64,000 nt of DNA, taken from NCBI RefSeq assembly GCF_003096675.1, contig NZ_QEKW01000004.1, positions 62,001 to 126,000 of the forward strand. The letters run 5' to 3'. The notes beneath the pieces are model-generated. The model was not told the origin of the DNA. It was given only the letters and a program-made list of their open reading frames with translations, and searched no databases. This document shows positions 15,874 to 26,550 of the stretch, piece after piece. The number at the start of each line of letters is the position of its first letter. Positions within the stretch are counted from its first letter, which is position 1. The DNA is from Actinomycetospora cinnamomea (GTDB taxonomy: Bacteria > Actinomycetota > Actinomycetes > Mycobacteriales > Pseudonocardiaceae). The position numbers and the translations under genes are program-made.

Positions 15874-16794
15874 ATGACCAGCCAGGACACGCCCAGGGTG
15901 CACGAGGTCCTCGTCGTGGGCTGCGGGGCGATGGGCTCGCAGATCGCCATGGCCTGCGCCCTCGCGGGCTACCGGGCGACCGCCTTCGACCTCGACACCG
16001 GGGCGATCGACCGCGCCGCGGTCGAGCTGCGCCGCCGGCTCGACCGCGACGTCGCCAAGGGCCGGCGCGACGAGGACGCCGTGACCGCGGCGTTCGAGCG
16101 CCTGAGCTTCACCACCGACCTCGACGCGGCGGCGCGGCGCGGCGACTTCGTCATTGAGGCCGCCGCGGAGGACCTCGAGGTCAAGCGCGACGTGTTCGCC
16201 CGGCTCGACGCCCTCGCGCCGGCGCACACGATCCTGACCACCAACTCCTCGGCGATCGCCTCCTCGCGGATCGCCGACGCCACCTCCCGGCCCGACCGCG
16301 TCGCCAACATGCACTTCTTCAACCCGGCGCTGGTGATGCGCTGCGTCGAGGTCGTCGGCGGGCCCGAGACGTCCGCCGCGACCGTGGAGACGACCGCCGC
16401 GCTCGCCCGCCGGCTCGGCAAGGACCCGGTGGTGCTGCGCAAGGAGGTCCCCGGGTTCGTGGCGAACCGCATCCTCGGTGCGGCCCGCGACGAGGCGGTC
16501 TCCCTGCTCGAGCAGGGCGTCGCGTCGGTCCAGGACATCGACACGGCCTGCCGCACCGCGCTGGGCTACCCGATGGGCCCGTTCGAGCTCATGGACCTCA
16601 CCGGGATCGACATCGGGTACCGGGCCAAGCTCGCCCGTTACGCCGAGACCGAGGACCCGGGCGACCGGCCCAGCCGCACGGTCACCGAGCTCGTCGAGCG
16701 CGGCGAGCTGGGCCGCAAGACCGGGCTGGGCTTCTACGGCTACGCCGACGACGGCACCCAGTACCCCCGCGAGGACGACGGGATCCCACGATGA
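15874..16794 (+). CDS. 3-Hydroxyacyl-CoA dehydrogenase
   Basis: 306 residues from ATG 15874, spaced 7 bp from GGAGGT; a GTG at 15865 is an alternative. Rossmann motif VVGCGAMGSQIAMACALAGY with Asp in FDLDTG for NAD; TTNSSAIASSRIADAT, then MHFFNPALVMRCVEVV with the catalytic His; GKDPVVLRKEVPGFVANRIL; and C-terminal LGYPMGPFELMDLTGIDI and GRKTGLGFYGY. This is the monofunctional FadB2/PaaH-type enzyme that oxidises (S)-3-hydroxyacyl-CoA to 3-oxoacyl-CoA. It overlaps the next gene by ATGA. Confidence 0.93.
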   Translation: MTSQDTPRVHEVLVVGCGAMGSQIAMACALAGYRATAFDLDTGAIDRAAVELRRRLDRDVAKGRRDEDAVTAAFERLSFTTDLDAAARRGDFVIEAAAEDLEVKRDVFARLDALAPAHTILTTNSSAIASSRIADATSRPDRVANMHFFNPALVMRCVEVVGGPETSAATVETTAALARRLGKDPVVLRKEVPGFVANRILGAARDEAVSLLEQGVASVQDIDTACRTALGYPMGPFELMDLTGIDIGYRAKLARYAETEDPGDRPSRTVTELVERGELGRKTGLGFYGYADDGTQYPREDDGIPR

Positions 16795-17999
16795 CGACCA
16801 TCACCTCCGGCCTGCCGGAGACCTCCTCCAGCGACTACTACCTGCTCGACGAGCTGCTCACCGACGAGGCGCGCGACGTCCGCGACCGCGTTCGGGGGTT
16901 CGTCGACCGCGACCTGCTGCCGATCATCAACGACTACTGGGACCGGGCCGAGTTTCCGTTCGAGTTGGTGCCGAAGATCGCGCAGCTCGGGCTCGTCGGG
17001 TCGACGATCTCCGGCTACGGCTGCCCGGGGCTCAGCCGCCTCGCGGCCGGTGTCCTGACCCGCGAGTTGGCACGCGGCGACGGGAGTGTCAACACCTTCT
17101 TCGGTGTGCAGACCGGGCTCGCGATGGGCTCGATCGCCCTGTTGGGCAGCGAGGAGCAGAAGCAGCGATGGCTGCCCGGCATGGCCGCCCTGGACACGAT
17201 CGGGGCGTTCGCCCTGACCGAGCCCGGGCACGGCTCGGACGCCGTCCGTCTCGAGACCACCGCCCGCCGCGACGGTGACCACTGGGTGCTCGACGGCGCC
17301 AAGCGGTGGATCGGCAACGCCAGCTTCGCCGACGTGGTCGTCGTGTGGGCCCGGGACGTCGAGGACGGCCGGGTCAAGGCGATCGTGGTGGAGAAGGACG
17401 CCGACGGCCGCTACCCCGACGGGTACTCCGCCGACCTCATCACCGGCAAGATCGGCAAGCGCGCCGTGTGGCAGCCCGACATCACGTTGCGCGGCGTGCG
17501 GGTGCCGGTGGAGAACAAGCTCGACGAGGCCCAGTCCTTCCGCGACGCCACCCGGGTCCTGACCTCCACCCGCGGCGGAGCCGCTTGGGAATCGCTGGGC
17601 CACGCGATCGCGGCGTACGAGATCGCGCTGGCGTACGCGGCGGACCGCCACCAGTTCGGCAAGCCGATCGCGAGCTTCCAGCTCGTCCAGCACAAGCTCG
17701 CCGAAATGCTCGCCGAGATCACCGCGATGCAGCTCTACTGCTTCCGCATGGCCGACCTGCAGGAACAGGGCCGCCTCACCGGCCCGATGGCCTCGCTGGC
17801 CAAGATGCACCACGCGCGCAAGGCCCGCCAGGTCTGCCTCGACGCCCGCGACATCCTCGGCGGCAACGGGCTGCTGATCGAGCACCACGTCGCCCGGCAC
17901 CTCACCGACATGGAAGTCGTGCACACCTACGAGGGCACCGACTCGATCCAGTCCCTGATCGTCGGCCGCGACCTCACCGGCATCTCCGCCTTCACCTGA
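16791..17999 (+). CDS. Glutaryl-CoA-dehydrogenase-family enzyme lacking the carboxylate-binding Arg
   Basis: 402 residues, ATG overlapping the previous stop. Motifs of the GCDH subfamily: VGSTISGYGCPGLSRLAAGV, AFALTEPGHGSDAVRLETTA, GAKRWIGNASFADVVVVWA and VVHTYEGTDSIQSLIVGRDL (catalytic Glu kept). In the block that reads SGLRTFVSVQ in the 13902 product, this one reads GSVNTFFGVQ, so the Arg that pairs with a distal carboxylate is Asn. It is therefore likely to act on a monocarboxylic acyl-CoA, for example a cyclic or short-chain one. Confidence 0.88.
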   Translation: MTTITSGLPETSSSDYYLLDELLTDEARDVRDRVRGFVDRDLLPIINDYWDRAEFPFELVPKIAQLGLVGSTISGYGCPGLSRLAAGVLTRELARGDGSVNTFFGVQTGLAMGSIALLGSEEQKQRWLPGMAALDTIGAFALTEPGHGSDAVRLETTARRDGDHWVLDGAKRWIGNASFADVVVVWARDVEDGRVKAIVVEKDADGRYPDGYSADLITGKIGKRAVWQPDITLRGVRVPVENKLDEAQSFRDATRVLTSTRGGAAWESLGHAIAAYEIALAYAADRHQFGKPIASFQLVQHKLAEMLAEITAMQLYCFRMADLQEQGRLTGPMASLAKMHHARKARQVCLDARDILGGNGLLIEHHVARHLTDMEVVHTYEGTDSIQSLIVGRDLTGISAFT

Positions 18000-18044
18000 T
18001 CCTGCCCGCTCGACCCGGACCACCCTCGACGAAGAGACGCTGCC

Positions 18045-19679
<1,635 letters not shown>

Positions 19680-19709
19680 CCGACCTCACGACCCCAGAGG
19701 AGCACTGCC

Positions 19710-20531
19710 ATGAACTTCTCCGACTACCAGCAGCTCGACTTCGAGCGCCAGGACAACGGCGTCCTGCTCATCACCATCAACCGCCCCGACAAGTACAACG
19801 CCACCGACGAGCAGCTCCACGGCGAGCTCGCCCGGGTCTGGAACGACGTCGCCACCGACCCCGAGACGCGCGTCGCGGTCATCACCGGCGCGGGCAAGGC
19901 GTTCTCCGCCGGCGGGGACCTGGCCATGGTCGAGCGCCTGGCCGGCGACCACGAGCGGGTCTCCCACATGCTCACCGAGATGAGCGACCTCGTCTACAAC
20001 ATCATCAACTGCGAGAAGCCGATCGTGTCGGCGATCAACGGGGTCGCCGTCGGCGCCGGCGTCGTGATCGCGCTGCTCGCGGACATCGCCATCTGCGCCG
20101 AGGACGCCAAGCTCGGCGACGGTCACGTCAAGCTGGGCGTCTCCGCCGGCGACCACGCCGCGATCATCTGGCCGCTGCTCGCGGGGATGGCCAAGGCCCG
20201 CTACTACCTGCTCACCGGCGAGATGCTCACCGGGGCCGAGGCCGAGCGGATCGGCATGGTCGCCAAGGCGCTGCCCCGCGACCAGGTGCTCGACGAGTCG
20301 CTGCGGGTCGCGCAGACCCTGGCCACCGGCGCCCAGCAGGCCATCCGGCTGACCAAGCGTTCGCTCAACAGCTGGCTGCGCACCGCCGGGCCGACCTTCG
20401 ACGCGTCCGCGGCCTACGAGATGCTCTGCTTCATGGGCCCCGACGTCGTCGAGGGCGCCGCCGCACTGCGCGAGAAGCGCGAACCCCGCTTCCCGTCCGC
20501 TGCGGCGCAGTCCTCAGGGGTGTCCTCATGA
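19710..20531 (+). CDS. Second crotonase-family protein, enoyl-CoA hydratase/isomerase or ring hydrolase
   Basis: 273 residues from ATG 19710. Oxyanion motifs FSAGGDLAMVERL and GVAVGAGVVIALLADIAICA are present. Compared with the 15092 protein it lacks GGGCE and GAGGTQ; the second catalytic segment is KLGVSAGDHAAIIWPLLAGM, so the hydratase glutamates are not obvious. It may isomerise, hydrolyse or cleave a ring CoA ester, and is the only candidate for a BadI-type ring-opening step, though it does not look like BadI in detail. The stop overlaps the thiolase ATG. Confidence 0.85.
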   Translation: MNFSDYQQLDFERQDNGVLLITINRPDKYNATDEQLHGELARVWNDVATDPETRVAVITGAGKAFSAGGDLAMVERLAGDHERVSHMLTEMSDLVYNIINCEKPIVSAINGVAVGAGVVIALLADIAICAEDAKLGDGHVKLGVSAGDHAAIIWPLLAGMAKARYYLLTGEMLTGAEAERIGMVAKALPRDQVLDESLRVAQTLATGAQQAIRLTKRSLNSWLRTAGPTFDASAAYEMLCFMGPDVVEGAAALREKREPRFPSAAAQSSGVSS

Positions 20532-21739
20532 CCGACGCGGTGATCTGCGAACCCGTCCGCACCCCGGTCGGCGCCTTCGCCGGCGGCCTGCGCGACGTCC
20601 CGGTGCAGGACCTGGCCTCGACGGTCGTGCGCGAGCTCGTCGCACGCACCGGGATCACGTCGGCGGACGTCGACGACGTCGTCTTCGGCCACTGCTACCC
20701 CACCATGGACGCCCCGGCGATCGGCCGCGTGGCGGCGCTGGACGCGGGACTCGACGTCGACGTCCCCGGTATCCAGGTCGACCGGCGCTGCGGATCCGGC
20801 CTGCAGGCCGTGCTCTACGCGGCGATGGCGGTCCAGACCGGCGGCGCGTCCCTGGTGCTCGCCGGCGGCGCCGAGAGCATGTCTGGTGCCGCGCACTACT
20901 CCCACCAGCCACGATGGGGTGTCAAGACAGGCACCATCGAGCTCAAGGACGCACTGTCGGTGGGGCGAGTGACCGCGGGCGGGCGCCACCACGAGGTACC
21001 GGGCGGCATGCTCGAGACCGCCGAGAACGTCCGTCGCGAGTTCGCCATCTCGCGGGAGGACCAGGACCGGCTCGCCGTGCGCTCGCACGAGAAGGCGGCG
21101 GCCGCCCAGAAGGACGGGCGCTTCGCCGACGAGCTGGTGCCGGTCACGGTGCGGGGGCGTAAGTCGGACACCGTGGTCGACGCCGACGAGCACATCCGGC
21201 CCGACACCTCGCTGGACAAGCTGGCCGCGCTGCGCCCGATCCTCGGGCGGAGCGACGAGGGGGCCACCGTCACCGCCGGCAACGCCAGCGGCCAGAACGA
21301 CGGCGCCGCCGCCTGCCTGGTGACCACCCCCGAGCGCGCCGAACAGCTGGGGCTGCGCCCCCTCGTGCGCCTGGTCTCGTGGGGCCTGGCCGGCGTCCGG
21401 CCCCAGACCATGGGTATCGGGCCGGTACCCGCCACCGCGGCCGCCCTCGACCGCGCCGGGCTCGCGCTCGACGACCTCGACGTCGTCGAGCTCAACGAGG
21501 CCTTCGCCTCCCAGGTGCTGGCCGTGGCCCAGCAGTGGGGCATCGACCCAGTCACCGACGAGCGGGTCAACCCCAACGGCTCGGGCATCTCGCTGGGTCA
21601 CCCGGTCGGGGCCACCGGCGTGCGCATCCTCGCCACCCTGGCCCGGGAGATGGACCGTCGCGGCGCCCGCTACGGCCTGGAGACGATGTGCATCGGCGGT
21701 GGGCAGGGCCTCGCGGCCGTCTTCGAGCGGGTCACCTGA
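20528..21739 (+). CDS. Thiolase (acetyl-CoA acyltransferase)
   Basis: 403 residues; ATG overlaps the previous stop (ATGA). Nucleophilic Cys in VDRRCGSGLQAVLYA (about 91), NEAFASQVLAVAQQ, GSGISLGHPVGATGVRI with the active His, and the second Cys in METMCIGGGQG-type LETMCIGGGQGLA. All three catalytic residues are present. It would cleave the 3-oxoacyl-CoA produced by the 15874 enzyme to acetyl-CoA and a shorter acyl-CoA. The FadA/PcaF-like subclass cannot be narrowed. Confidence 0.94.
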   Translation: MTDAVICEPVRTPVGAFAGGLRDVPVQDLASTVVRELVARTGITSADVDDVVFGHCYPTMDAPAIGRVAALDAGLDVDVPGIQVDRRCGSGLQAVLYAAMAVQTGGASLVLAGGAESMSGAAHYSHQPRWGVKTGTIELKDALSVGRVTAGGRHHEVPGGMLETAENVRREFAISREDQDRLAVRSHEKAAAAQKDGRFADELVPVTVRGRKSDTVVDADEHIRPDTSLDKLAALRPILGRSDEGATVTAGNASGQNDGAAACLVTTPERAEQLGLRPLVRLVSWGLAGVRPQTMGIGPVPATAAALDRAGLALDDLDVVELNEAFASQVLAVAQQWGIDPVTDERVNPNGSGISLGHPVGATGVRILATLAREMDRRGARYGLETMCIGGGQGLAAVFERVT

Positions 21740-21756
21740 GGAGGCAGGAGAACATC

Positions 21757-23166
21757 GTGTCCCAGCCGCCCTCCGGAGACCGACACCGGGTGGTCATCGT
21801 CGGTGGTGGGTTCGGGGGCGTGCGCGCCGCGCACGCCCTCAGCCACCTCCCGGTCGACATCACCCTCATCGACCGCACCAACCACCACCTCTTCCAACCG
21901 CTGCTCTACCAGGTCGGGACCGGTGTCCTCTCCCCCGGTCAGATCGCCCCGGCCCTGCGCAGCATCTTCCGGAAGAAGCCCAACGTGCGCGTCCAGCTGG
22001 CGCAGGTCGATGGCTTCGACCTCGACCGGCGGGTCGTGCACGGTGTCGCGGACCACGGCGTCGAGGTGCCCTACGACACCCTGATCGTCGCGGCGGGAGC
22101 GACCCACTCCTACTTCGGTCGCGACGAGTGGGAAGCACACACGCTCGCCATGAAGAGCCTCGACGACGCGAACCGCCTGCGCAGCCGGGTGCTGGGTGCC
22201 TTCGAGATGGCCGAGCAGGCCGACACACCCGCCGAGCGGGAGGCGTGGCTCACCTTCGCCATCGTCGGCGCCGGCCCCACCGGGGTGGAGCTCGCCGGGC
22301 AGGTCGGAATCCTCGCCCACCGGCTCCTGCCGGCCGAGTTCCGCAGCATCGACACCACCAGCGCGAGGGTCCTGCTGCTCGACGCGGCGCCCACGGTCCT
22401 CGGTCCGTTCGCCCGGCCGCTGCAACAGCGTGCCCGGGACGACCTGCACGAGCTCGGCGTCGAGGTGCAGACGTCCGCTCCGGTCACGACCATCGATGCC
22501 GAGGGCATCGAGATCGCCGACGACACCGGGAGCCACCGGCGGATCACCGCGAAGACAGTCATCTGGGCGGCGGGCGTGAAGGCCTCGCCCCTGGCCGAAC
22601 GACTCGCCGAGGCCGCGGGAGCCGAGACCGACCGAGCCGGACGCCTGATCGTCTCGCCGGACTGCACCGTCCCCGGCCACCCCGAGATCTTCGCCATCGG
22701 CGACATGGTCTCCCTCCCCGGGGTACCCGGCGTGGCGCAACCCGCGATCCAGGAGGGCCGCTACGTCGCCGAGGTCATCGGCGCCCGCTTGGCCGGCGTC
22801 CCCGCCCCGGGGCCGTTCCGGTACCGGGACAAGGGCGCGATGGCGATCATCGGCCGGACCCACGCCGTCGCCCAGGTCGGCAAGCTCCGGCTCACGGGCT
22901 TCCCGGCCTTCGTCGTGTGGGGCGTCGTGCACCTGGCCTACCTGGTGGGCTGGGGCAACCGCTTCGAAGCGGTCGCCCGCTGGTTGTGGACGATGATCGC
23001 CCGCAACCGCCGAGAACGACTGATCAGCGTCGTGAGCCTGGTTCCCGAGGAGACCGCCCGCGACCAGTTGGCCCGGACCGGGATCCGGCGCCGTCGCGAG
23101 CGCGCCGGGGTCGGTCCCGGGGTCGGTCCAGAGCGCCGGGGGAGCGAGGGCACGATCGAACCATGA
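21757..23166 (+). CDS. ndh: Type II NADH dehydrogenase (NDH-2)
   Basis: 469 residues from GTG 21757 preceded by GAGGCAGGAG. Two dinucleotide motifs: VVIVGGGFGGVRAAHALS (FAD) and FAIVGAGPTGVELAGQVG (NADH). Other signatures are NHHLFQPLLYQVGTG, VIWAAGVKASPLA and IFAIGDMVSLPGVPGVAQPA, plus AMAIIGRTHAVAQ and a C-terminal hydrophobic membrane-anchoring stretch (FVVWGVVHLAYLVGWGNR). It passes electrons from NADH to menaquinone without proton pumping. Its place within a beta-oxidation operon, 17 bp after the thiolase, suggests reoxidation of the NADH made by the two dehydrogenases. A GP-rich tail of about 20 residues is poorly conserved. Confidence 0.92.
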   Translation: MSQPPSGDRHRVVIVGGGFGGVRAAHALSHLPVDITLIDRTNHHLFQPLLYQVGTGVLSPGQIAPALRSIFRKKPNVRVQLAQVDGFDLDRRVVHGVADHGVEVPYDTLIVAAGATHSYFGRDEWEAHTLAMKSLDDANRLRSRVLGAFEMAEQADTPAEREAWLTFAIVGAGPTGVELAGQVGILAHRLLPAEFRSIDTTSARVLLLDAAPTVLGPFARPLQQRARDDLHELGVEVQTSAPVTTIDAEGIEIADDTGSHRRITAKTVIWAAGVKASPLAERLAEAAGAETDRAGRLIVSPDCTVPGHPEIFAIGDMVSLPGVPGVAQPAIQEGRYVAEVIGARLAGVPAPGPFRYRDKGAMAIIGRTHAVAQVGKLRLTGFPAFVVWGVVHLAYLVGWGNRFEAVARWLWTMIARNRRERLISVVSLVPEETARDQLARTGIRRRRERAGVGPGVGPERRGSEGTIEP

Positions 23167-23579
23167 TCGAACCTCTGCCCTCGGGCCCGATCGTCGAGCA
23201 GATCCGCTCGTCGATGGGTTACCGACTCCACGAACGCTCCGGCTCGCGCGTCCGGGCGACGCTCACCCTCGGCGAGGCGCACCACCAACCGTTCGGGCAC
23301 GTCCACGGGGGCATCTACGCGATCGCCGTGGAGGGGGTCGCCAGCGAGGGTGCGTGTGCCGCGGTGGCCGATCGCGGCATGTACGCGGTCGGGACCAGCA
23401 ACACCACCGATTTCCTCCGCCCCGTCGCCGCGGACGACGTGGAGGTGCTCGCCGAGCCCCTCTTCCAGGGCCGGACCCAACAGCTGTGGCAGGTCTCCAT
23501 CACCCGCCTCAGGGACGGCAAGCTCGTGGCCCGCGGACAGCTGCGGCTGCAGAACCTGCCCCTGCCCGGGGACGCGTAG
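23163..23579 (+). CDS. Hotdog-fold acyl-CoA thioesterase (PaaI type)
   Basis: 138 residues; ATG overlaps the ndh stop. The hotdog signature HHQPFGHVHGGIYAIAVEGV has the HGG turn and a nearby Glu in the positions used by PaaI/YbgC-like thioesterases, followed by NTTDFLRPVAADDVEVLAEP. It probably hydrolyses dead-end or excess acyl-CoA to recover free CoA during catabolism. It is the last gene of the operon; the sequence after it is degenerate. Confidence 0.85.
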   Translation: MIEPLPSGPIVEQIRSSMGYRLHERSGSRVRATLTLGEAHHQPFGHVHGGIYAIAVEGVASEGACAAVADRGMYAVGTSNTTDFLRPVAADDVEVLAEPLFQGRTQQLWQVSITRLRDGKLVARGQLRLQNLPLPGDA

Positions 23580-23699
23580 CAACCCTGCGCCATCCACCTG
23601 TTGGCGCCCGCACCTCAGCTCCCTCCGACACGAGCTCTTGTTGAGGACCGTGGTGAACGACATCACGGCAAGCCTCCACCGACGCGACGGCGAGATATC

Positions 23700-23920
23700 C
23701 GCATGGTGGCGGAGCGTTGCGCGCAGCGTTACCAGGTGCTGCGCTGGTCGGGCGGCAACGTGGGCGGGCAGAGCGAGTGGCTGCCCGCCGCCGCCCGGCT
23801 CTATATCTCGCCACGGACGGTCCAGACCCACATCACCCACATCCTGCGCAAGCTCGGACTCCGCTCCCGCGCGGAGGTCTCCGCCAACCTTTCGCGTCGG
23901 CAGACCCGACAGCAGCTGCG
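23700..23920 (+). pseudogene. LuxR-type HTH C-terminal remnant
   Basis: About 23795-23905 encodes ARLYISPRTVQTHITHILRK, then LGLRSRAEVSAN, the C-terminal half of a LuxR/NarL HTH (usual pattern ...LxxSxxTVxxHxxxIxxKLGxxSRxEL). The preceding region (VAERCAQRYQVLRWSGG) no longer matches the ER-E-VL first helix, and no upstream domain is present. The fragment is open but has no credible full-length gene. It lies next to the right end of the island. Confidence 0.6.
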
Positions 23921-24185
23921 CGGGACGGCCACGGCCGCCCGACCTTGTGTCCGCGCTCCATCCACCTATCCCGGCGCCCGGCACCGTTTCGATTTCGCGT
24001 CACGGGCGCGTCTCGGGCAGCGCACCCTCAACAGCGGTCGCGCATCAAGAAGGTGCTGGTCGGGCGACCAGAACTCGCTCGCACGGGCTGGCCGTGCCAC
24101 CGAGTAGCGCTCCGTTTCGCGTCACGCCACAGCCGAAATGACCTCACGCGACGTCGCCGTCAGAGCGTTTGCGCAGGTCACGGTG

Positions 24186-24230
24186 GGTGGAGACGAAGGG
24201 AATCGAACCCTCAACCCCCGCCTTGCAAAG
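24186..24230 (-). repeat. attR-like repeat inside tRNA-Ala
   Basis: 45 bp identical to 7848-7892: 43 nt are the 3' part of the tRNA gene and 2 nt lie beyond its end. Mismatches begin at 24185 on one side and 24231 on the other. Confidence 0.85.
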
Positions 24231-24260
24231 GCGGTGCTCTGCCAATTGAGCTACGTCCCC
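24188..24260 (-). tRNA. alaT: tRNA-Ala (anticodon TGC)
   Basis: Read on the minus strand from GGGGACGTAGCTC to CGTCTCC-A. The anticodon arm CCGCC-TTTGCAA-GGCGG gives TGC, and the T arm contains GGTTCGATTCC. The acceptor has the G3:U70 wobble pair that identifies tRNA-Ala. CCA is not encoded. The 3' part serves as the island attachment site. Confidence 0.96.
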
Positions 24261-24269
24261 GTGTCGGGG

Positions 24270-24392
24270 TCAGGACGCGTCGGCGGACCTCGTCGCGTCG
24301 CGCCAGACCTCCTTGGCCGGGCTCTGGTCCCGGTGCCGTCGCACGAGCAGGGCGGCCCCGGCGGCCAGGGCGAGCGCCACGAACGTCTTCAC
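24270..24392 (-). CDS. DLW-39-family small membrane protein
   Basis: 40 residues from GTG 24392: VKTFVALALAAGAALLVRRH, then RDQSPAKEVWRDATRSADAS. One N-terminal hydrophobic helix is followed by a charged tail containing a variant (EVWRDAT) of the DLW motif of this actinobacterial family, which is found near tRNA-Ala and gyrA. The position 10 bp upstream of tRNA-Ala on the same strand supports the call. Function unknown; probably a membrane micropeptide. Confidence 0.75.
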   Translation of the reverse strand: MKTFVALALAAGAALLVRRHRDQSPAKEVWRDATRSADAS

Positions 24393-24508
24393 CGCACCCC
24401 TCTCGACTCCGGTGCCGCCCACGGTACCGCGCGCCCGCGTGCTCGCGCCGGACGCCGCCCGCGGGGTAGGAACCCCTGCGGACGAGGACGTCGAGGACGG
24501 GAGCGCGG

Positions 24509-25702
24509 ATGGGCGCGACGGGACGGGCCTATGTGGTGGGCACGTTCGACACCAAGGGCGAGGAGCTGCGCTACGTCGCCGAGCTCCTGCGGGACGCGGG
24601 CCACGCGGTGACCACGGTCGACGTGGGGACCAGCGATCCGGAGGCGACGGGCGCCGACGTCGGTCCCCGCCAGGTCGCCGGTGACGAGGCGTTCACCGGC
24701 GACCGGGGCAGCTCGGTGTCGGCGATGAGCGCCGCGCTCGAGCGCTGGCTCCCGGCCCGCGACGACGTCGCCGGCGTCCTCGCGCTCGGTGGTTCGGGCG
24801 GGACGGCACTGGTGACGCCCGCGCTGCAGAGCCTGCCGGTGGGCGTGCCGAAGCTCGTGGTCTCGACCGTGGCCTCGGGCAACGTCGCGCCGTACGTCGG
24901 CGCGGTCGACATGACGCTCATGTACTCGGTCACCGACGTCGCCGGCCTCAACCGCATCAGCCGCCGGGTGCTGGCCAACGCGGCGCACGCGCTCGGCGGG
25001 ATGATCGGCGCGGAGACGCCGCCGGCCCAGGACAAGCCGGCGCTCGGCCTGACGATGTTCGGCGTGACCACGCCGTGCGTCACCGCGGTGACCGAGACGG
25101 TGAGCGAGCACTGGGACTGCCTGGTCTTCCACGCCACCGGCACCGGCGGTCGCGCGATGGAGAAGCTCGTCGACGACCGGCTGATCGAGGCCGTCGTCGA
25201 CGTCAGCACCACCGAGATCGCCGACTTGGTGGTCGGCGGGGTCATGGCCGCCACCGAGGACCGGTTGGGAGCGATCGCCCGCACGGGGGTGCCGTGGGTC
25301 GGGTCGGTCGGCGCGCTGGACATGGTCAACTTCGGCGCGCCCGACACCGTGCCCGAGCGCTTCCGCCACCGCACCCTCTACGAGCACAACGCCCAGGTGA
25401 CGCTGATGCGCACCACGCCCGACGAGAACCGGACGGCCGCGGCCTTCCTGGCGGACGGCCTCAACGCCTGCCCCGGTCCCGTGCGCCTCGTCCTGCCCAC
25501 CGGCGGGGTCTCGGCCCTCGACGCGCCCGGCATGCCGTTCGCGGACCCCGAGGCGGACGAGGCCCTGTTCACGACCCTGCGCGAGCGGTTCCGCGCCACC
25601 GACGACCACCGCCTCGTCGAGAGCCCGCACCACGTCAACGACCCCGAGTTCGCGGCGGCGCTCGTCGCGGCGCTCGAGGAGATCACCGGAGGACGCCCGT
25701 GA
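24509..25702 (+). CDS. Tm-1-like ATP-binding protein (UPF0261)
   Basis: 397 residues from ATG 24509. Starts [20 protein letters not shown], characteristic of UPF0261/Tm-1 N-terminal domains; [20 protein letters not shown] (nucleotide-binding Gly loop); [54 protein letters not shown]. Plant Tm-1 uses a related domain to inhibit tobamovirus replication; bacterial roles are not established. It is coupled to the PEP-hydrolase-family gene by a GTGA overlap, and the two domains are found fused in other organisms, so they probably form one enzyme. Confidence 0.88.
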   Translation: MGATGRAYVVGTFDTKGEELRYVAELLRDAGHAVTTVDVGTSDPEATGADVGPRQVAGDEAFTGDRGSSVSAMSAALERWLPARDDVAGVLALGGSGGTALVTPALQSLPVGVPKLVVSTVASGNVAPYVGAVDMTLMYSVTDVAGLNRISRRVLANAAHALGGMIGAETPPAQDKPALGLTMFGVTTPCVTAVTETVSEHWDCLVFHATGTGGRAMEKLVDDRLIEAVVDVSTTEIADLVVGGVMAATEDRLGAIARTGVPWVGSVGALDMVNFGAPDTVPERFRHRTLYEHNAQVTLMRTTPDENRTAAAFLADGLNACPGPVRLVLPTGGVSALDAPGMPFADPEADEALFTTLRERFRATDDHRLVESPHHVNDPEFAAALVAALEEITGGRP

Positions 25703-26550
25703 CCCCGACCCGCACCGAGATCCTCGAACGCCTCCACGCGAAGGTCGATCGGGGCGAACCGATCGTCGGCGGCGGTGCCGGCACCGGCCTCTCGGCACGC
25801 TGCGAGGAAGAGGGCGGTATCGACCTCATCGTCATCTACAATTCCGGCCGCTACCGCATGGCCGGGCGGGGTTCACTGGCCGGATTGCTCGCCTACGGCA
25901 ACGCCAACGACATCGTGGTCGAGATGGCGCGCGAGGTCATCCCGGTGGTGCGCCACACGCCGGTGCTCGCCGGCGTCAACGGCACCGACCCGTTCCTCAT
26001 CCGCCCGCGGTTCCTGCGCGAGCTCCGTGAGCTCGGGTTCGCCGGGGTGCAGAACTTCCCGACGGTCGGGCTCATCGACGGCACCTTCCGGGTGAATCTC
26101 GAGGAGACCGGGATGGGATTCGACCGCGAGGTCGAGCTCGTCGCCGCCGCGCACGACGCGGATCTGCTCACGACGCCGTACGTGTTCTCCCCCGACGACG
26201 CCCGCGCGATGACCGAGGCCGGCGCGGACGTCGTCGTGTGCCACATGGGACTGACCACCGGCGGGTCGATCGGTGCGCAGACGGCCAAGTCGCTGGACGA
26301 CTGCGTGGCCCTCGTCGACGAGTGGGCCGCGGCCGCGCGCGAGGTGCGCGACGACGTCCTCGTGCTCGTGCACGGCGGGCCCGTGTCGTCACCCGACGAC
26401 GCCGCGTACGTCCTGTCCCGCACCCGTACCTGCCACGGCTTCTACGGCGCCAGCAGCATGGAGCGTCTGCCGACCGAGCAGGCGCTGACCGCCACCACCC
26501 GGGCCTTCGTCGACCTGCGACCCAACCGCGACCCCGAGGAGCACCGCTGA
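25699..26550 (+). CDS. PEP-hydrolase-family TIM-barrel protein, partner of the Tm-1-like gene
   Basis: 283 residues from GTG 25699, overlapping the upstream stop. Family features: [90 protein letters not shown] and [18 protein letters not shown]. It belongs to the PEP-mutase/isocitrate-lyase-like barrel group annotated as phosphoenolpyruvate hydrolase; real substrates are mostly unknown. It forms a tight trio with the genes on both sides. TGA overlaps the next ATG by one base. Confidence 0.87.
   Translation: MTPTRTEILERLHAKVDRGEPIVGGGAGTGLSARCEEEGGIDLIVIYNSGRYRMAGRGSLAGLLAYGNANDIVVEMAREVIPVVRHTPVLAGVNGTDPFLIRPRFLRELRELGFAGVQNFPTVGLIDGTFRVNLEETGMGFDREVELVAAAHDADLLTTPYVFSPDDARAMTEAGADVVVCHMGLTTGGSIGAQTAKSLDDCVALVDEWAAAAREVRDDVLVLVHGGPVSSPDDAAYVLSRTRTCHGFYGASSMERLPTEQALTATTRAFVDLRPNRDPEEHR

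Noticed and set aside
19710-20531. Firm assignment as BadI ring hydrolase
   Set aside because: The catalytic-region motifs differ from what I recall of BadI; kept as a general crotonase-family call.
23601-24107. Intact LuxR regulator
   Set aside because: Only the last part of the HTH is recognisable; upstream residues lack the first HTH helix and any sensor domain.
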